Shown one piece after another: positions 1 to 8,122 of a stretch of DNA of 64,000 nucleotides. Source of the DNA: JAAZIN01 sp964464625. Its GTDB lineage: Bacteria > Bacillota > Dethiobacteria > DTU022. Position numbers and translations under genes: made by a program. Location: positions 7,717-71,716 of the forward strand of contig CAYXKD010000004.1 of the NCBI GenBank assembly GCA_964464625.1. The letters are read 5' to 3'. The notes below the pieces were generated by a model, which had not been told where the DNA came from, did not search any database, and worked only from the letters and a program-made list of their open reading frames with translations. The stretch's first letter is position 1, and each line of letters begins with the position of its first letter.

Positions 1-201
1 CTGCACCCCTAGACTCAGGATTGTGTCAAGGTCGCTCAGCCCGCTCACTGTGGAGGTGATCTGGCTCAAGAGCAACAGCGGATCAATAGCCTTTTTCTCG
101 CCGCTATTTTCGTCTAAAGGAGGATCTATCGTGGGAATTCCTGTATGTTCAACATGCCCCGGTGATAAGTTGGCCGGCGATGGATCCATCCCTGCAACCA
201 T
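1..201 (-). CDS. GAF-domain-like protein, N-terminal fragment (runs off left edge)
   Basis: An open frame begins with ATG at 199-201 on the minus strand, preceded by a good ribosome binding site (GGGAGGT, 208-214), and runs without a stop for 67 codons to the window edge. The first 40 residues are polar and Pro/Gly/Asp-rich. They are followed by a helix of the form LLLLSQITSTVSGLSDLDTI, which resembles the first helix of GAF sensory domains (LSQ-x-ISS-x-x-DLD-x-IL). The full protein could be a GAF-containing histidine kinase, diguanylate cyclase or transcriptional regulator. The effector part lies outside the window, so no function is assigned. The opposite-strand frame here is a shadow. Confidence 0.55.
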   Translation of the reverse strand, partial: MVAGMDPSPANLSPGHVEHTGIPTIDPPLDENSGEKKAIDPLLLLSQITSTVSGLSDLDTILSLGVQ

Positions 202-343
202 TTTTTGGACCTCCCTTCGTAATATAGTCTTAGTATATGCCCTCTTTAGACAATTGGGAATATTGCCAAACCTGATATCATTATACTTGACGGAGGCTTT
301 GGCTGTCAATATCTCGCAGAATTTATCCTGGAATTTTTAACTT

Positions 344-437
344 GGGCCAGTTGACAAAGTAAATGCAACCGGGACTTTAGAGAAGGGTTGCGGTAACTCC
401 GACAAATAGACAGGGCCAGTTGAAAAAGTAGATGCAA
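344..437. repeat. Two 25-bp direct repeats
   Basis: Copies at 344-368 and 413-437 begin GGGCCAGTTGA and end ATGCAA, with 2 mismatches in 25. They lie 69 bp apart in the gap between the edge gene and the pseudouridine synthase. They could be remnant ends of a mobile element; no transposase is visible. The rest of 202-492 holds nothing I recognise. Confidence 0.6.
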
Positions 438-492
438 GGGGTGCCCGGTGGGGGTCGGTGCGGTGCGCTGCTATTTGTGTCGTCACCATTTC

Positions 493-1266
493 TTAACTTG
501 CAGGAGGCGGCGGCAGCCCCACAAGTCGGTAGAGGCGGCGCACCTCTGCGCCGCTGAGAGGGCGGTATTTTCCCCTTTCCAGCTTTGAGGCGGTAAGGAA
601 AGCAAATCCTGTCCGGCGCAGCTCCAGGACAGGATGGCCCGCAGCGGCGCACATCCTTTTAACCTGTCTTTTCCGCCCCTCCATCAGGGTTATCTCCAGC
701 AGAGCGCCGCCGCTGCCGGGAAGGCGGCGGAGCAGCTTCACTTTCGCCGGGGCGGTGAGCCCCTCTTCAAGAGCCATCCCCCGGGCCATCCGGGACAGAG
801 TGCGGGCTGCGGGAATCCCTTTTACCCGGACGAGGTATCTCTTCTCCACGCCGAAGCGCGGGTGAGTGAGGCGATAAGCCAGTTCGCCGTCATTGGTGAG
901 CAGCAGCAGTCCCGTTGTATCGAGATCAAGGCGCCCCGCAGGGTAGAGGCGGGCGGAAATTTCACCGGGGAGGAGAAGATCCATGACCGTCGGCCGGCCC
1001 CGGGGGTCGGTAACAGTGGAGAGGTAGCCGGCGGGTTTGTCCAGGAGCAGGTACTGTTTCTCTGCGACGGGCTTCACTTTGCGGCCGTCAACGGCGACTT
1101 CATCTTCCGGTCCGACGCGGTGCTGCGGAAGGGTGACCCTCTTCCCGTTCACTTCCACCCTACCTGCAGCAATGATCTGCTCGGCCTTGCGCCGCGAAGC
1201 AACGCCGGACAGGGAAAGATACCTGGAGAGCCGCATATTTATAATTTGATCCTTTTTCATAGACAA
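493..1266 (-). CDS. rluB: rRNA pseudouridine synthase, RsuA/RluB family
   Basis: Converts a uridine of rRNA to pseudouridine. An N-terminal S4 RNA-binding domain (about residues 11-60, LSRYLSLSGVASRRKAEQ) is followed by the catalytic domain with the family motif GRLDLDTTGLLLLTNDGEL; the second Asp is the expected nucleophile. Length (257 aa) is normal. The frame opens with TTG at 1266 eight bases after GGAAGG; an ATG two codons later is equally placed and a second ATG lies at residue 11. RluB and RsuA differ in target site, which sequence alone cannot settle. RluB is favoured because Firmicutes usually carry rluB close to scpAB, spmAB and dacB, as here. Confidence 0.9.
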   Translation of the reverse strand: MSMKKDQIINMRLSRYLSLSGVASRRKAEQIIAAGRVEVNGKRVTLPQHRVGPEDEVAVDGRKVKPVAEKQYLLLDKPAGYLSTVTDPRGRPTVMDLLLPGEISARLYPAGRLDLDTTGLLLLTNDGELAYRLTHPRFGVEKRYLVRVKGIPAARTLSRMARGMALEEGLTAPAKVKLLRRLPGSGGALLEITLMEGRKRQVKRMCAAAGHPVLELRRTGFAFLTASKLERGKYRPLSGAEVRRLYRLVGLPPPPAS

Positions 1267-1368
1267 TACCCTTACCTTCCATAGCTAAACGGCACTCTGA
1301 AGCCCGCCGCCCTGATATTGGATATTTTCTCCGTTACAGTCTCTGGCGCAGGCAGGCCGCTCTAAGGC

Positions 1369-1556
1369 GCCATCAGGTTAATCTCAGGCACGCTCGGGTC
1401 GAACTCAGACACGCTCAGGCCAATCTCAGAGTCCAGCAAGGTCACTTCACTTGATGCGGCGCTGTGTCAGGCTGTGTCAGGCTGTGCCAGGCCGCTTCAG
1501 TTGAGGCGGCGCCGCACCAGGCGGCCATACTTCGCATCAGGTCACTTCGCGCCAGG
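1369..1556. repeat. Degenerate simple repeats in a 410-bp intergenic region
   Basis: The gap 1267-1676 contains no convincing gene. Between about 1369 and 1556 short units recur in degenerate form: CTCAGGCACGCTC/CTCAGACACGCTC, then GCTGTGTCAG twice in tandem with a third copy GCTGTGCCAG, then CAGGTCACTTCGC-like units. It looks like slippage-derived low-complexity sequence. No hairpin with a T-tract or promoter stands out. Confidence 0.5.
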
Positions 1557-1676
1557 TTACATCATCTTGATTATTGCAGCTTGATTATGCTTTTGCAAGG
1601 GAGGCTGGGCCGGCCGGCAGGAGCGGCCGGGTGTGCCGGTGAAGGGCGCTCAGAGAAAAAGGAAAGGGGTACCCCG

Positions 1677-3056
1677 CTATTTTGCAGCGAATATCCCCAG
1701 GAGGCCGAGCCTGTCAAGGCGCCGTTTTATAGCCGCGGTGTCGGTGCTGTAGAGGTTTTGCCGCCTGAGGTGCTCCCAGAGCGGGCCTCCGGAGAGGCTG
1801 TAGACCACCTCGTATTTTTCGCTGCCCCCCGCAGGCAGATCTGTCAGGGCGGTCAGCGCAATAAGTTCGCCGCAAACGCAGCCCCGGGGCAGCTGCAGCA
1901 GCTCTTCGCCGCGGCTCAGGCGCCAGGCATTGTGACCGGCCAGTGTGCCGGTAACCATCGCCTCGGTATGGCCCAGGCTCAGGCCGGCCCTCTCGCCGGC
2001 CGCAAATAGATTTTTCAGCGGGGGGACAAGCAGCCGCCTGTCACGCTCGATGATGCCGCTGAAGCGGATGGAGTTGCCCCGGCCGCCTCCCAGGGGATCG
2101 CGGAATACAGCTTCTTCCAAACCGGGCAGGCTGCGCAGGATGGAGAGGGGCAGGTAGGGCACCATCATCTTGATGGCCCCGGTGTCGAGAAGGATGAGGT
2201 TGTGGGCATATGCCTCGGAGCTGTACTGGCGGCAGGCCTTTATCTGTATGGAGAGGCTGCTTTGCGGGGTGAGAGCCCGGGCCGGCAGCGGTATGACCAC
2301 CACCCCTTTTTCCCTTACCTCTTCCCGCAGCCACAGCGCCAGCGACGCCGGCTCCAGCTCGCAAGAGCCGCTGAAATAGCCGGGGGCACCGCCCCGCCGC
2401 AGGATTCTCCTCTCCGCAGCCCCCGCCTTCACAGCTATGCTTACCCTGGGCCCAAAGGTGGGACAGCGGTAGATGCACATGGCGCAGCCGTTGCCGAAAC
2501 GGCTGCAGTTGCGCAGCGGGCCGGCGGTGCCGCCGGCATCAATAAACACCGCCCCCCGGAGCAGCAATTCCTTCCTGCCCCCTCCATCCCCTCCATTCAC
2601 CCCATTCACCCCATCCACCCCATCTTTTCCATCTTCCCCATCTTCCCCATCCCCCTGCAGCACCCTGACTGCCTCAACGATTCCATCCCTGGTGAGAGCA
2701 TCAACAGCCCGGCTTTGCCGCAGCAGCCTCACCCCGCTCTCAAGAAGGAGCCGCTCCACCGGCAGCTCAACCTTCTCCACATCGTAGAGGGAGGCATGGC
2801 GGTGCCCGGGAAAATCGATGCCGCTATGGCGGGCGGCGGCATCTGTTATGTCGATGAGCTCGCCAGCCCCCATGAGCTTCAGCTCTTCTGCGGCGCTGTA
2901 GCGCCCGTTATTACGCATGATTCCCCCGACCAGCCCCGAGGCGAGCAGGCGATCCGTCCGCTCCACAAGGGTTACCGGCAGGCCCTTCTTCACCGCCGCC
3001 AGGGCCGCAGCACAGCCGGCCCAGCCGCCGCCGATTACGACAAGCTGTTCTCTCAA
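1677..3056 (-). CDS. FAD-dependent oxidoreductase with Gly/Asp-rich insert
   Basis: The N-terminus is a Rossmann FAD/NAD-binding motif (LVVIGGGWAGCAAALAAVKKG) followed by an acidic end of strand 2 (TLVERT). Chosen start: TTG at 3056, eleven bases after AAGGGG and just past the spmB stop. The longer frame to 3167 would overlap spmB and adds non-homologous residues. A cluster of Cys (about residues 203-217: CSRFGNGCAMCIYRCP) may bind a metal or Fe-S cluster. Around residues 145-170 lies a Gly/Asp-rich stretch (repeats of GED/GKD/GVD/GVN) encoded by tandem 9-bp-like units at 2583-2655. The C-terminal part (LSLGHTEAMVTGTLAGHNAWRL) resembles GidA/HI0933-type flavoproteins. Substrate unknown. Confidence 0.75.
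   Translation of the reverse strand: MREQLVVIGGGWAGCAAALAAVKKGLPVTLVERTDRLLASGLVGGIMRNNGRYSAAEELKLMGAGELIDITDAAARHSGIDFPGHRHASLYDVEKVELPVERLLLESGVRLLRQSRAVDALTRDGIVEAVRVLQGDGEDGEDGKDGVDGVNGVNGGDGGGRKELLLRGAVFIDAGGTAGPLRNCSRFGNGCAMCIYRCPTFGPRVSIAVKAGAAERRILRRGGAPGYFSGSCELEPASLALWLREEVREKGVVVIPLPARALTPQSSLSIQIKACRQYSSEAYAHNLILLDTGAIKMMVPYLPLSILRSLPGLEEAVFRDPLGGGRGNSIRFSGIIERDRRLLVPPLKNLFAAGERAGLSLGHTEAMVTGTLAGHNAWRLSRGEELLQLPRGCVCGELIALTALTDLPAGGSEKYEVVYSLSGGPLWEHLRRQNLYSTDTAAIKRRLDRLGLLGIFAAK
2583..2655. repeat. In-frame 9-bp-type tandem repeat inside a CDS
   Basis: Units of the type CCCATTCAC, CCATCCACC, CATCTTTTCC and CATCTTCCC recur head to tail and encode the Gly-Asp/Asn tract of the FAD oxidoreductase. 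Every unit keeps the frame, so length changes would be tolerated. Confidence 0.65.
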
Positions 3057-3087
3057 GTCGATAGCGCCCCTTAGGAACTTGCTTGCT

Positions 3088-3624
3088 TTAGCCGAATACA
3101 ACCCGGCAGATAGCGATTGCCGCGATAAAACCGCCCAGATCGGCCAGCAGCCCCGCGGCCGGGGCATGCCGGCTCTTTTTAATTCCTGCGGCCCCGAAAT
3201 AAACGGTAAGGATATAAAATGTTGTCTCTGTGCTCCCCATCATTGTGGAGGCGATCCTCCCCATCAGGGTGTCGGCCCCCTGGCGCTCCAGAATATCGGA
3301 GAGGATGGCCAGGGAGGCGCTCCCGGAAAGGGGGCGCATCACCGCCAGGGGCAGCACCTCTGCAGGCACATGGAGCCGCTCAAGCAGCGGCGCCAGGCAG
3401 TTTGCCAGAATCTCCATGGCCCCGGAATCCTGAAAAAGGGTGATGGCAACAAGCATGGCCACCAGGTAAGGGATGAGGCGGACAGAGATGAGAAAACCCT
3501 CTTTGGCCCCCTCGACAAATTTCTCGAAAAGATCAACGCGGCGCCGGATTGATCCCAGGATCGCGGCGGCAATGAGAAGAGGGATGAGCCATGCCGCCAG
3601 AATGTCTACCGCCCGGGCCGCCAT
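3088..3624 (-). CDS. spmB: Spore maturation protein SpmB
   Basis: Integral membrane protein of 178 aa, the usual SpmB length. Conserved features are the segment RLIPYLVAMLVAITLFQDSGAM and the loop PLSGSASLAILSDIL, followed by GSTETTFYILTVYFG, a nucleoside-transporter-gate (Gate) domain signature. In Bacillus subtilis SpmA and SpmB help dehydrate the spore core. Start chosen at ATG 3624, two bases after the spmA stop, implying translational coupling; no clear ribosome binding site is present. A longer frame upstream would only translate spmA in another frame. Confidence 0.93.
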   Translation of the reverse strand: MAARAVDILAAWLIPLLIAAAILGSIRRRVDLFEKFVEGAKEGFLISVRLIPYLVAMLVAITLFQDSGAMEILANCLAPLLERLHVPAEVLPLAVMRPLSGSASLAILSDILERQGADTLMGRIASTMMGSTETTFYILTVYFGAAGIKKSRHAPAAGLLADLGGFIAAIAICRVVFG

Positions 3625-3626
3625 AG

Positions 3627-4208
3627 CTATGGTTTGACCCGCTTCCGGAGGAGTCGATCCGCCAGGAGCGCCACTGCAGTAGAGCAGAGGGTGGCTGCTA
3701 TGGTGGTGCCCAGGATATCGGCCGGATTTGCCGCTCCCGCCGCCGCCCGCAGGGCCATCACCGTTGCAGGTATGATGGTGATGCTGGAGGTGTTGACGGC
3801 GAGAAAGGTGCACATTTCATCGGAGGCGCTATCGCCGGAAGCGTTGATTTTCTGCATCTCCTCCATAGCTTTGATTCCGAAAGGTGTGGCTGCATTGCCC
3901 AGGCCGAGAACATTGGCGCTCAGATTCATCAGGATGGCGCCCATCGCCGGATGCCCCGCAGGGAGGCGGGGAAAGAGAAGACGCGCCAGGGGGCGGAGCA
4001 ACCTGTTGAGCAGATCCATTATTCCCGAGGATTCAATCAATTTCATCATGCCCAGCCAGAAGGTCATCGTCCCGATAAGGCCGAAAGCCACCCTGACGCC
4101 CCGCTCCGCTGCAGAAAATATTCCCGGCGTTATCACCGCCATTTCACCCCGCAGGGCGGCAGTTAAAATAGAGATAAGGATAAGGGCCGCCCAAAGATAG
4201 CCGATCAT
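3627..4208 (-). CDS. spmA: Spore maturation protein SpmA
   Basis: 193-aa multi-pass membrane protein with the Gate-type signature NVLGLGNAATPFGIKAM and LAVNTSSITIIPATVMALR typical of SpmA. Starts at ATG 4208, which overlaps the dacB stop as ATGA; an ATG 30 bases upstream lies inside dacB and is less likely. Acts with SpmB in spore core dehydration. The order dacB-spmA-spmB matches Bacillus, where it is a mother-cell (sigma-E) operon. Confidence 0.93.
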   Translation of the reverse strand: MIGYLWAALILISILTAALRGEMAVITPGIFSAAERGVRVAFGLIGTMTFWLGMMKLIESSGIMDLLNRLLRPLARLLFPRLPAGHPAMGAILMNLSANVLGLGNAATPFGIKAMEEMQKINASGDSASDEMCTFLAVNTSSITIIPATVMALRAAAGAANPADILGTTIAATLCSTAVALLADRLLRKRVKP

Positions 4209-5344
4209 CCTCTTACCCACCCGCCCCCCGGAGTGCAAAATAGATCCAAGATATATCTGTAAAATTTCTTTTTTCCGACAGCATGGCCGGAATGAAGGGG
4301 AATGCTTTCGATGGGATCATCCCCCAGCCAGAGCTCCGCCTCTCCCAGGACTGTCCCGGCCTCCAGGGGCGCCTTGATCGATTCCTCCAGGGTGATCTTG
4401 CAGTGCAGGGCCTTCTCCTCGCCAGGCAGGAGCGGCAGGTAAAGGTCCTCCTTTACCATTGCCTCCACGCGGCTGCTCCCCTTATATACCGGGGCGGTGC
4501 AGAGGACCTGGCCCCGGTGGAATATCCGGCGGTGCCGGTAATGCTCAAAGCCGTAGTCAAGCAGGGCGGCGGCATCCTCCCACATCTGCGGCGCATTCAG
4601 GACGATGCAGATAAGCTGCCAACCCTCCCGGGTGGCAGAGCCGACAAAACAGCGCCCCGCCTCCCTGGTCCAGCCGGTTTTGACTCCGTCGCCGCCGGGA
4701 TAAATCTCCAGCAGGCGGTTCTGGTTGCTCATCGCCCGGTCCCAGGGGTGGCCGGGCCAGGAGATGGTCCATTCGGGGGTGGCAATGATCTGGCGGAAAC
4801 GTTCATTGTGTAGCGCCCGGCAGGTGATCAATCCCAGGTCACGGGCGGTGCTGTAGTGGATTCCACCGGGGAGGCCGTGGGGATTGGAGAATAAGGTATC
4901 CTTCGCCCCCAGTGCAGCGGCCTCTTCATTCATCATCAGAACAAAATCTTTCTCCGTTCCCCCGATATGCTCGGCAATGGCCACGGCGGCATCATTGCCC
5001 GAGCGCAACATCAAGCCGTAGAGAAGCTCTCCCAGCGTCTTCTGCTCACCCCTCTCCAGCCAGATGGAGGAGCCCTCCGTTTCCGCCGCTTTCCGGCTTA
5101 CCCTGACAGGGTCCTCCTCACAGCCCCGCTCCAGAGCCAGCAGTGCCGTCATGATCTTTGTCGTCGAGGCGATGGGCAGGCGGCGGCGGGCCTCTTTCTC
5201 CCAGAGAACCCTGCCGCTGTCCCGGTCTATGAGAATTGCCGCCACTGCGCTGACCTCAGGCTCTTCCGCCGCCAGGACCGGGAGAAAAATGAGAGAGACC
5301 ACCGTCATGATTGCTATAGAGATCGCCCGCTGTAATAGCCGCAC
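4205..5344 (-). CDS. dacB: D-alanyl-D-alanine carboxypeptidase (spore cortex type)
   Basis: Serine-type penicillin-binding carboxypeptidase (peptidase S11). An N-terminal signal peptide (about residues 1-25) is followed by the three active-site motifs: SxxK (STTKIM), SxN (SGNDAAV) and KTG (GVKTGWT). A C-terminal PBP5-like domain and a final hydrophobic/amphipathic segment follow. It trims pentapeptides from peptidoglycan outside the membrane. Linkage to spmA-spmB identifies it as the DacB-type enzyme controlling cortex cross-linking; a second S11 enzyme (dacF, 18953-20134) lies beside spoIIA. Length 379 aa is normal. Confidence 0.92.
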   Translation of the reverse strand: MRLLQRAISIAIMTVVSLIFLPVLAAEEPEVSAVAAILIDRDSGRVLWEKEARRRLPIASTTKIMTALLALERGCEEDPVRVSRKAAETEGSSIWLERGEQKTLGELLYGLMLRSGNDAAVAIAEHIGGTEKDFVLMMNEEAAALGAKDTLFSNPHGLPGGIHYSTARDLGLITCRALHNERFRQIIATPEWTISWPGHPWDRAMSNQNRLLEIYPGGDGVKTGWTREAGRCFVGSATREGWQLICIVLNAPQMWEDAAALLDYGFEHYRHRRIFHRGQVLCTAPVYKGSSRVEAMVKEDLYLPLLPGEEKALHCKITLEESIKAPLEAGTVLGEAELWLGDDPIESIPLHSGHAVGKKKFYRYILDLFCTPGGGWVRG

Positions 5345-5399
5345 CGCTTTCGCTCCCGGGAGAAGATAAAGAAACTCTATGGTTCATAAATATTCCCGC

Positions 5400-5590
5400 G
5401 GCATTGATTTTATGTTTTTGGTGGCAGCCTGCAGGCAGACAGCAGACAGCAGCATGCGACACACAACAGACAGCATGCGGCAGACTGCAGAGGGCAGGCG
5501 GCGATGAGCAGCAGGCGGCAAGGAGGATTGCAGAGAGGCCCGTTGCAGGCGGCAGGGCAGCGCAGCGGCCGGGCGGCTCTCTGTAAAATG
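5400..5590. repeat. Low-complexity CAGACAGCAG-type intergenic sequence
   Basis: The 250-bp gap between ytfJ and dacB is filled with degenerate repeats of GCAGACAGCA, ACAACAGACAG and GGCGGCAGGG. No gene, hairpin terminator or promoter is evident. Confidence 0.45.
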
Positions 5591-5597
5591 ACGGGGC

Positions 5598-6047
5598 TTA
5601 CCTGTAGCGTCCCGAAGTGGTTGTTCCCTCTTCCCGGGTGCTTCGCCCTTCACCGCGGCGATTGAAGATCTCCTGAAACTGCTCCATTATCTGGGGGGCC
5701 ATATCGATAAGCCGGTCGAGCATGGCGTGGCGGTCCACAGGCAAAAGCCGCACCTGCCCCTGACCCGCTATGAGAAAGGCAACAGGCTGCACCGAAACAC
5801 CGCCGCCGCTGCCTCCGCCAAAGGGTAGTTCATCCTTGTTGTTGCTCTTGTTTTGGTTGTTGCCGCCGCCATTTTGCGCGAACTCCGTCCCTCCTGCGGC
5901 AAAGCCGAAGGAAACCCTGGAGATGGGAATAATTACGCTGCCGTCGGGCGTCTCCACGGCATCACCGACGATCTTGTTTACATCGACCATCTCTTTTAAA
6001 TTCTCCATGGCTGTTTTCATGAGTCCCTCAATGGGATGATGTTCCAC
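5598..6047 (-). CDS. ytfJ: GerW/YtfJ family sporulation protein
   Basis: 149-aa soluble protein with the YtfJ signature: IEGLMKTAMENLKEMVD, then VGDAVETPDGSVIIPISRVS, a Gly/Asn-rich linker, and GGGSGGGVSVQPVAFLI. Known family members are forespore-made and needed for germination of some spores. The start is GTG 6047, eight bases after GGAGG; the GTG three codons earlier sits inside that ribosome binding site. Its first 20 bases overlap the end of the DUF2953 gene, and the pair is clearly co-transcribed. The C-terminal 25 residues are charged and not conserved. Confidence 0.9.
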   Translation of the reverse strand: MEHHPIEGLMKTAMENLKEMVDVNKIVGDAVETPDGSVIIPISRVSFGFAAGGTEFAQNGGGNNQNKSNNKDELPFGGGSGGGVSVQPVAFLIAGQGQVRLLPVDRHAMLDRLIDMAPQIMEQFQEIFNRRGEGRSTREEGTTTSGRYR

Positions 6048-6660
6048 TAGCCGCACCTCCTGTTGTTTTTACAATGTGCCAGAGCCATAACCACCGGTAA
6101 AGAGCCAGGGCCGCCTCACCCTCCCAGCGCAGCCGGAGCTCCGCCGGCGCAAAAAGGGGTTTGATCTGCAACCGCGGCCTCGCCGTCATCGAAAAGTATT
6201 CCTGAAGCAGGCCGGCAAGAGCGCCTCCAAGGGCCCAGCAACCGCCGGCGGCCAGGCCTGTCAAGGCGGGATCATCCCAGCCAAAGGATAGCTCCAGGTC
6301 AAAATGAGACCAGATGACCTTTTTCAGCAGCGGTCCGGCCTGCCGGCGCAGCGACAGCAGCCCCTCTATATTTTGGGGATCAAGGAGATCGCTCCGCCAC
6401 CTCATTGAGCGGGCCATTTTCTGCAAGACCGCTGCCGGCATTCTCATCCTGCCCAGGACCAGGTTCCAGGCGGGCTCCCCGCTCCTTTCCCAAAGCTCAA
6501 GGCGCCCTGTGAGCGGGCCCAGCCCTATGCGCAGGCTGAAATGATCTTTTCTATTTTCTCTAAGGTAGCGCACAAATATGCGCAGCGGCAGCAGGAGGAG
6601 CAATCCCAGCAGCAAAATCAAAACAAACCCAGCAAGGATCAGCCAGCCCCACCAGGCCAT
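6028..6660 (-). CDS. DUF2953 membrane-anchored protein
   Basis: 210 aa. One strong N-terminal transmembrane segment (about residues 5-27) is followed by a basic stretch and a domain with the DUF2953 pattern (LRIGLGPLTGRLELWE near the start; WDDPALTGLAAGGCWALGGAL centrally). Function unknown. In spore formers this family lies directly upstream of ytfJ and close to scpB, as here, so a sporulation-linked role is likely. No cytoplasmic catalytic motif seen. Confidence 0.8.
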   Translation of the reverse strand: MAWWGWLILAGFVLILLLGLLLLLPLRIFVRYLRENRKDHFSLRIGLGPLTGRLELWERSGEPAWNLVLGRMRMPAAVLQKMARSMRWRSDLLDPQNIEGLLSLRRQAGPLLKKVIWSHFDLELSFGWDDPALTGLAAGGCWALGGALAGLLQEYFSMTARPRLQIKPLFAPAELRLRWEGEAALALYRWLWLWHIVKTTGGAASGTSSH

Positions 6661-6757
6661 AAATGCCCGCCCCCGATCAATTTTCCCTGATAAACAATAT
6701 TTTGCCCTTTATTGTGAAAAAATAGCGCCGCAGCACCGGAGAGCTCGCCCCATTCAG

Positions 6758-6810
6758 TAAACTTAGTAAACTTGGTGCCTGGCACCGGTTTACTAACTTA
6801 CTAATTAAGT
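6758..6810. repeat. GGTGCC-W-GGCACC palindrome, copy 1
   Basis: Core palindrome 6765-6794: AGTAAAC, two bases, GGTGCC, T, GGCACC, two bases, GTTTACT. It is nested in further AGTTAGTAA/TTACTAACT-like sequence and lies four bases after the scpB stop. One of eleven copies in this window. Confidence 0.85.
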
Positions 6811-6813
6811 TGG

Positions 6814-7323
6814 CTAGATGTCGAGGGGTGGGAGTTCTTCCAGGCCTTTTAGGCCGAAGTACATTAAAAATTCGGGGGTTGTTTTGTAGATGAGGGGGCG
6901 GCCGGGCCCTTCTTTGCGGCCGCTGATGCGGATAAGTTTACGTTTTAAAAGGTTGTCGAGGATATGTTCGCAGCGGACGCCGCGCACCGCTTCGATCTCC
7001 ATGCGCGTGAGCGGCTGCTTGTAGGCAATGATGGCCAGGGTCTCCAGGGCAGCCTGCGAAAGGTTCCCCGATTCTCCTTCGCCCAGCGCCTTCTCCAGGT
7101 AGGGCGCCAGCTCCGGTGCGGTGCCCATCTGGTAGCCTCCGGCAATGGCGAAGATGCGCAAGCCGCGCCCCTGTGAAGAGAGCTCCTGCTGCATCTGCTC
7201 CAGCAGCGCGCGCACCTCTTCGGTGCTGATTTCCAGGGCGGCAGCCAGCCTTTCCGCTTTCACCGGCTCTTCCTTCAAAAAAAGGAGCGCTTCAATTACA
7301 GCCTTGTACTGCTCATGCTCCAC
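6814..7323 (-). CDS. scpB: Segregation and condensation protein B
   Basis: 169 aa. Tandem winged-helix fold: IEALLFLKEEPVKAERLAAAL at the N-terminus, then the diagnostic LETLAIIAYKQPLTRMEIEAVRGV and GRPLIYKTTPEFLMYFGL. Binds ScpA in the SMC-ScpAB condensin that organises chromosomes. Start GTG 7323 follows AGGAGGAGAGCC and overlaps the end of scpA by 11 bases. A GGTGCC palindrome follows the stop directly. Confidence 0.95.
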   Translation of the reverse strand: MEHEQYKAVIEALLFLKEEPVKAERLAAALEISTEEVRALLEQMQQELSSQGRGLRIFAIAGGYQMGTAPELAPYLEKALGEGESGNLSQAALETLAIIAYKQPLTRMEIEAVRGVRCEHILDNLLKRKLIRISGRKEGPGRPLIYKTTPEFLMYFGLKGLEELPPLDI

Positions 7324-8122
7324 GGCTCTCCTCCTTTTTCAGCCTCACCAGAATGGGAGCGAAAGGTTTCTCCTGCAGCAAGACCACTTTGCGGAGCCGG
7401 GCCAGCTCCAGCAGGGAGATGAAAGTCACAAGCAGTTCCCAGAGCCCCTTCTCCCTGAGAAAGGAACGTAAGGGGAGCGTGCGGCCGCTGTGCTCCAGCA
7501 GAGCACAGATATAGGCGCTCTGATCGCTCACCGGCAGATCGTCAAGCAATTCGATAACCGGCGCGATGGAGCGGGCTGCGGCGGCGGTTTCGAAGCGGTT
7601 CATGATTTCGCCCAGCAGATAGGCCCCCTCCCAATAGGTGTAATAGGACTGCTGCTGCTCCTGATGATGTTGCTGCTGCTTATCCGAAAATATCAAAACC
7701 TTCTCGCCTGCCGTGGAGCGGAGAAATATTTTTTGCTGCTCTTCGGCAAGCCCGGCGAGGCGGCTGCCCGCCTCCTTAAAGAGGCGGTATTCCTCCAGCC
7801 TCAGGAAGAGTTCCTCAGGGCTGTTTATCCGGAAGAGCTCCTCGTCATCATCATCCTCCTCTTCCCCGGCGGCCAGGGGCGGCCGGGGCAGGAGCATCTT
7901 CGATTTCAACCGCAGCAGCGTCGCCGCCATGACCAGAAATTCGCTGGCAATATCGAGATTGAGCTCCCGCATGGAATTCAGGTAAGCGAGATACTGCTCC
8001 GTGATGGAGGCTATGGAAACAGACCAGATATCAAGTTCCGCCTTCTTCACCAGGTGAAAAAGGAGATCAAAGGGCCCTTCGAAAACGGGCAGTTTGATGG
8101 TGTAAGCGTCTTGCTGCGGCAT
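7313..8122 (-). CDS. scpA: Segregation and condensation protein A
   Basis: 269 aa kleisin subunit of SMC-ScpAB. N-terminal signature FEGPFDLLFHLVKKAELDIWSV and the following ITEQYLAYL... are canonical. The middle has an acidic run (EEEDDDDEE) and a Gln/His-rich stretch (about residues 150-165), both within the variable linker. Start ATG overlaps the trpS stop by one base (TAATG), so translation is probably coupled. Confidence 0.95.
   Translation of the reverse strand: MPQQDAYTIKLPVFEGPFDLLFHLVKKAELDIWSVSIASITEQYLAYLNSMRELNLDIASEFLVMAATLLRLKSKMLLPRPPLAAGEEEDDDDEELFRINSPEELFLRLEEYRLFKEAGSRLAGLAEEQQKIFLRSTAGEKVLIFSDKQQQHHQEQQQSYYTYWEGAYLLGEIMNRFETAAAARSIAPVIELLDDLPVSDQSAYICALLEHSGRTLPLRSFLREKGLWELLVTFISLLELARLRKVVLLQEKPFAPILVRLKKEESRGA

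Noticed and set aside
1369..1556. CRISPR-like array
   Set aside because: Units are degenerate, of uneven length and without spacers of constant size; no cas genes.
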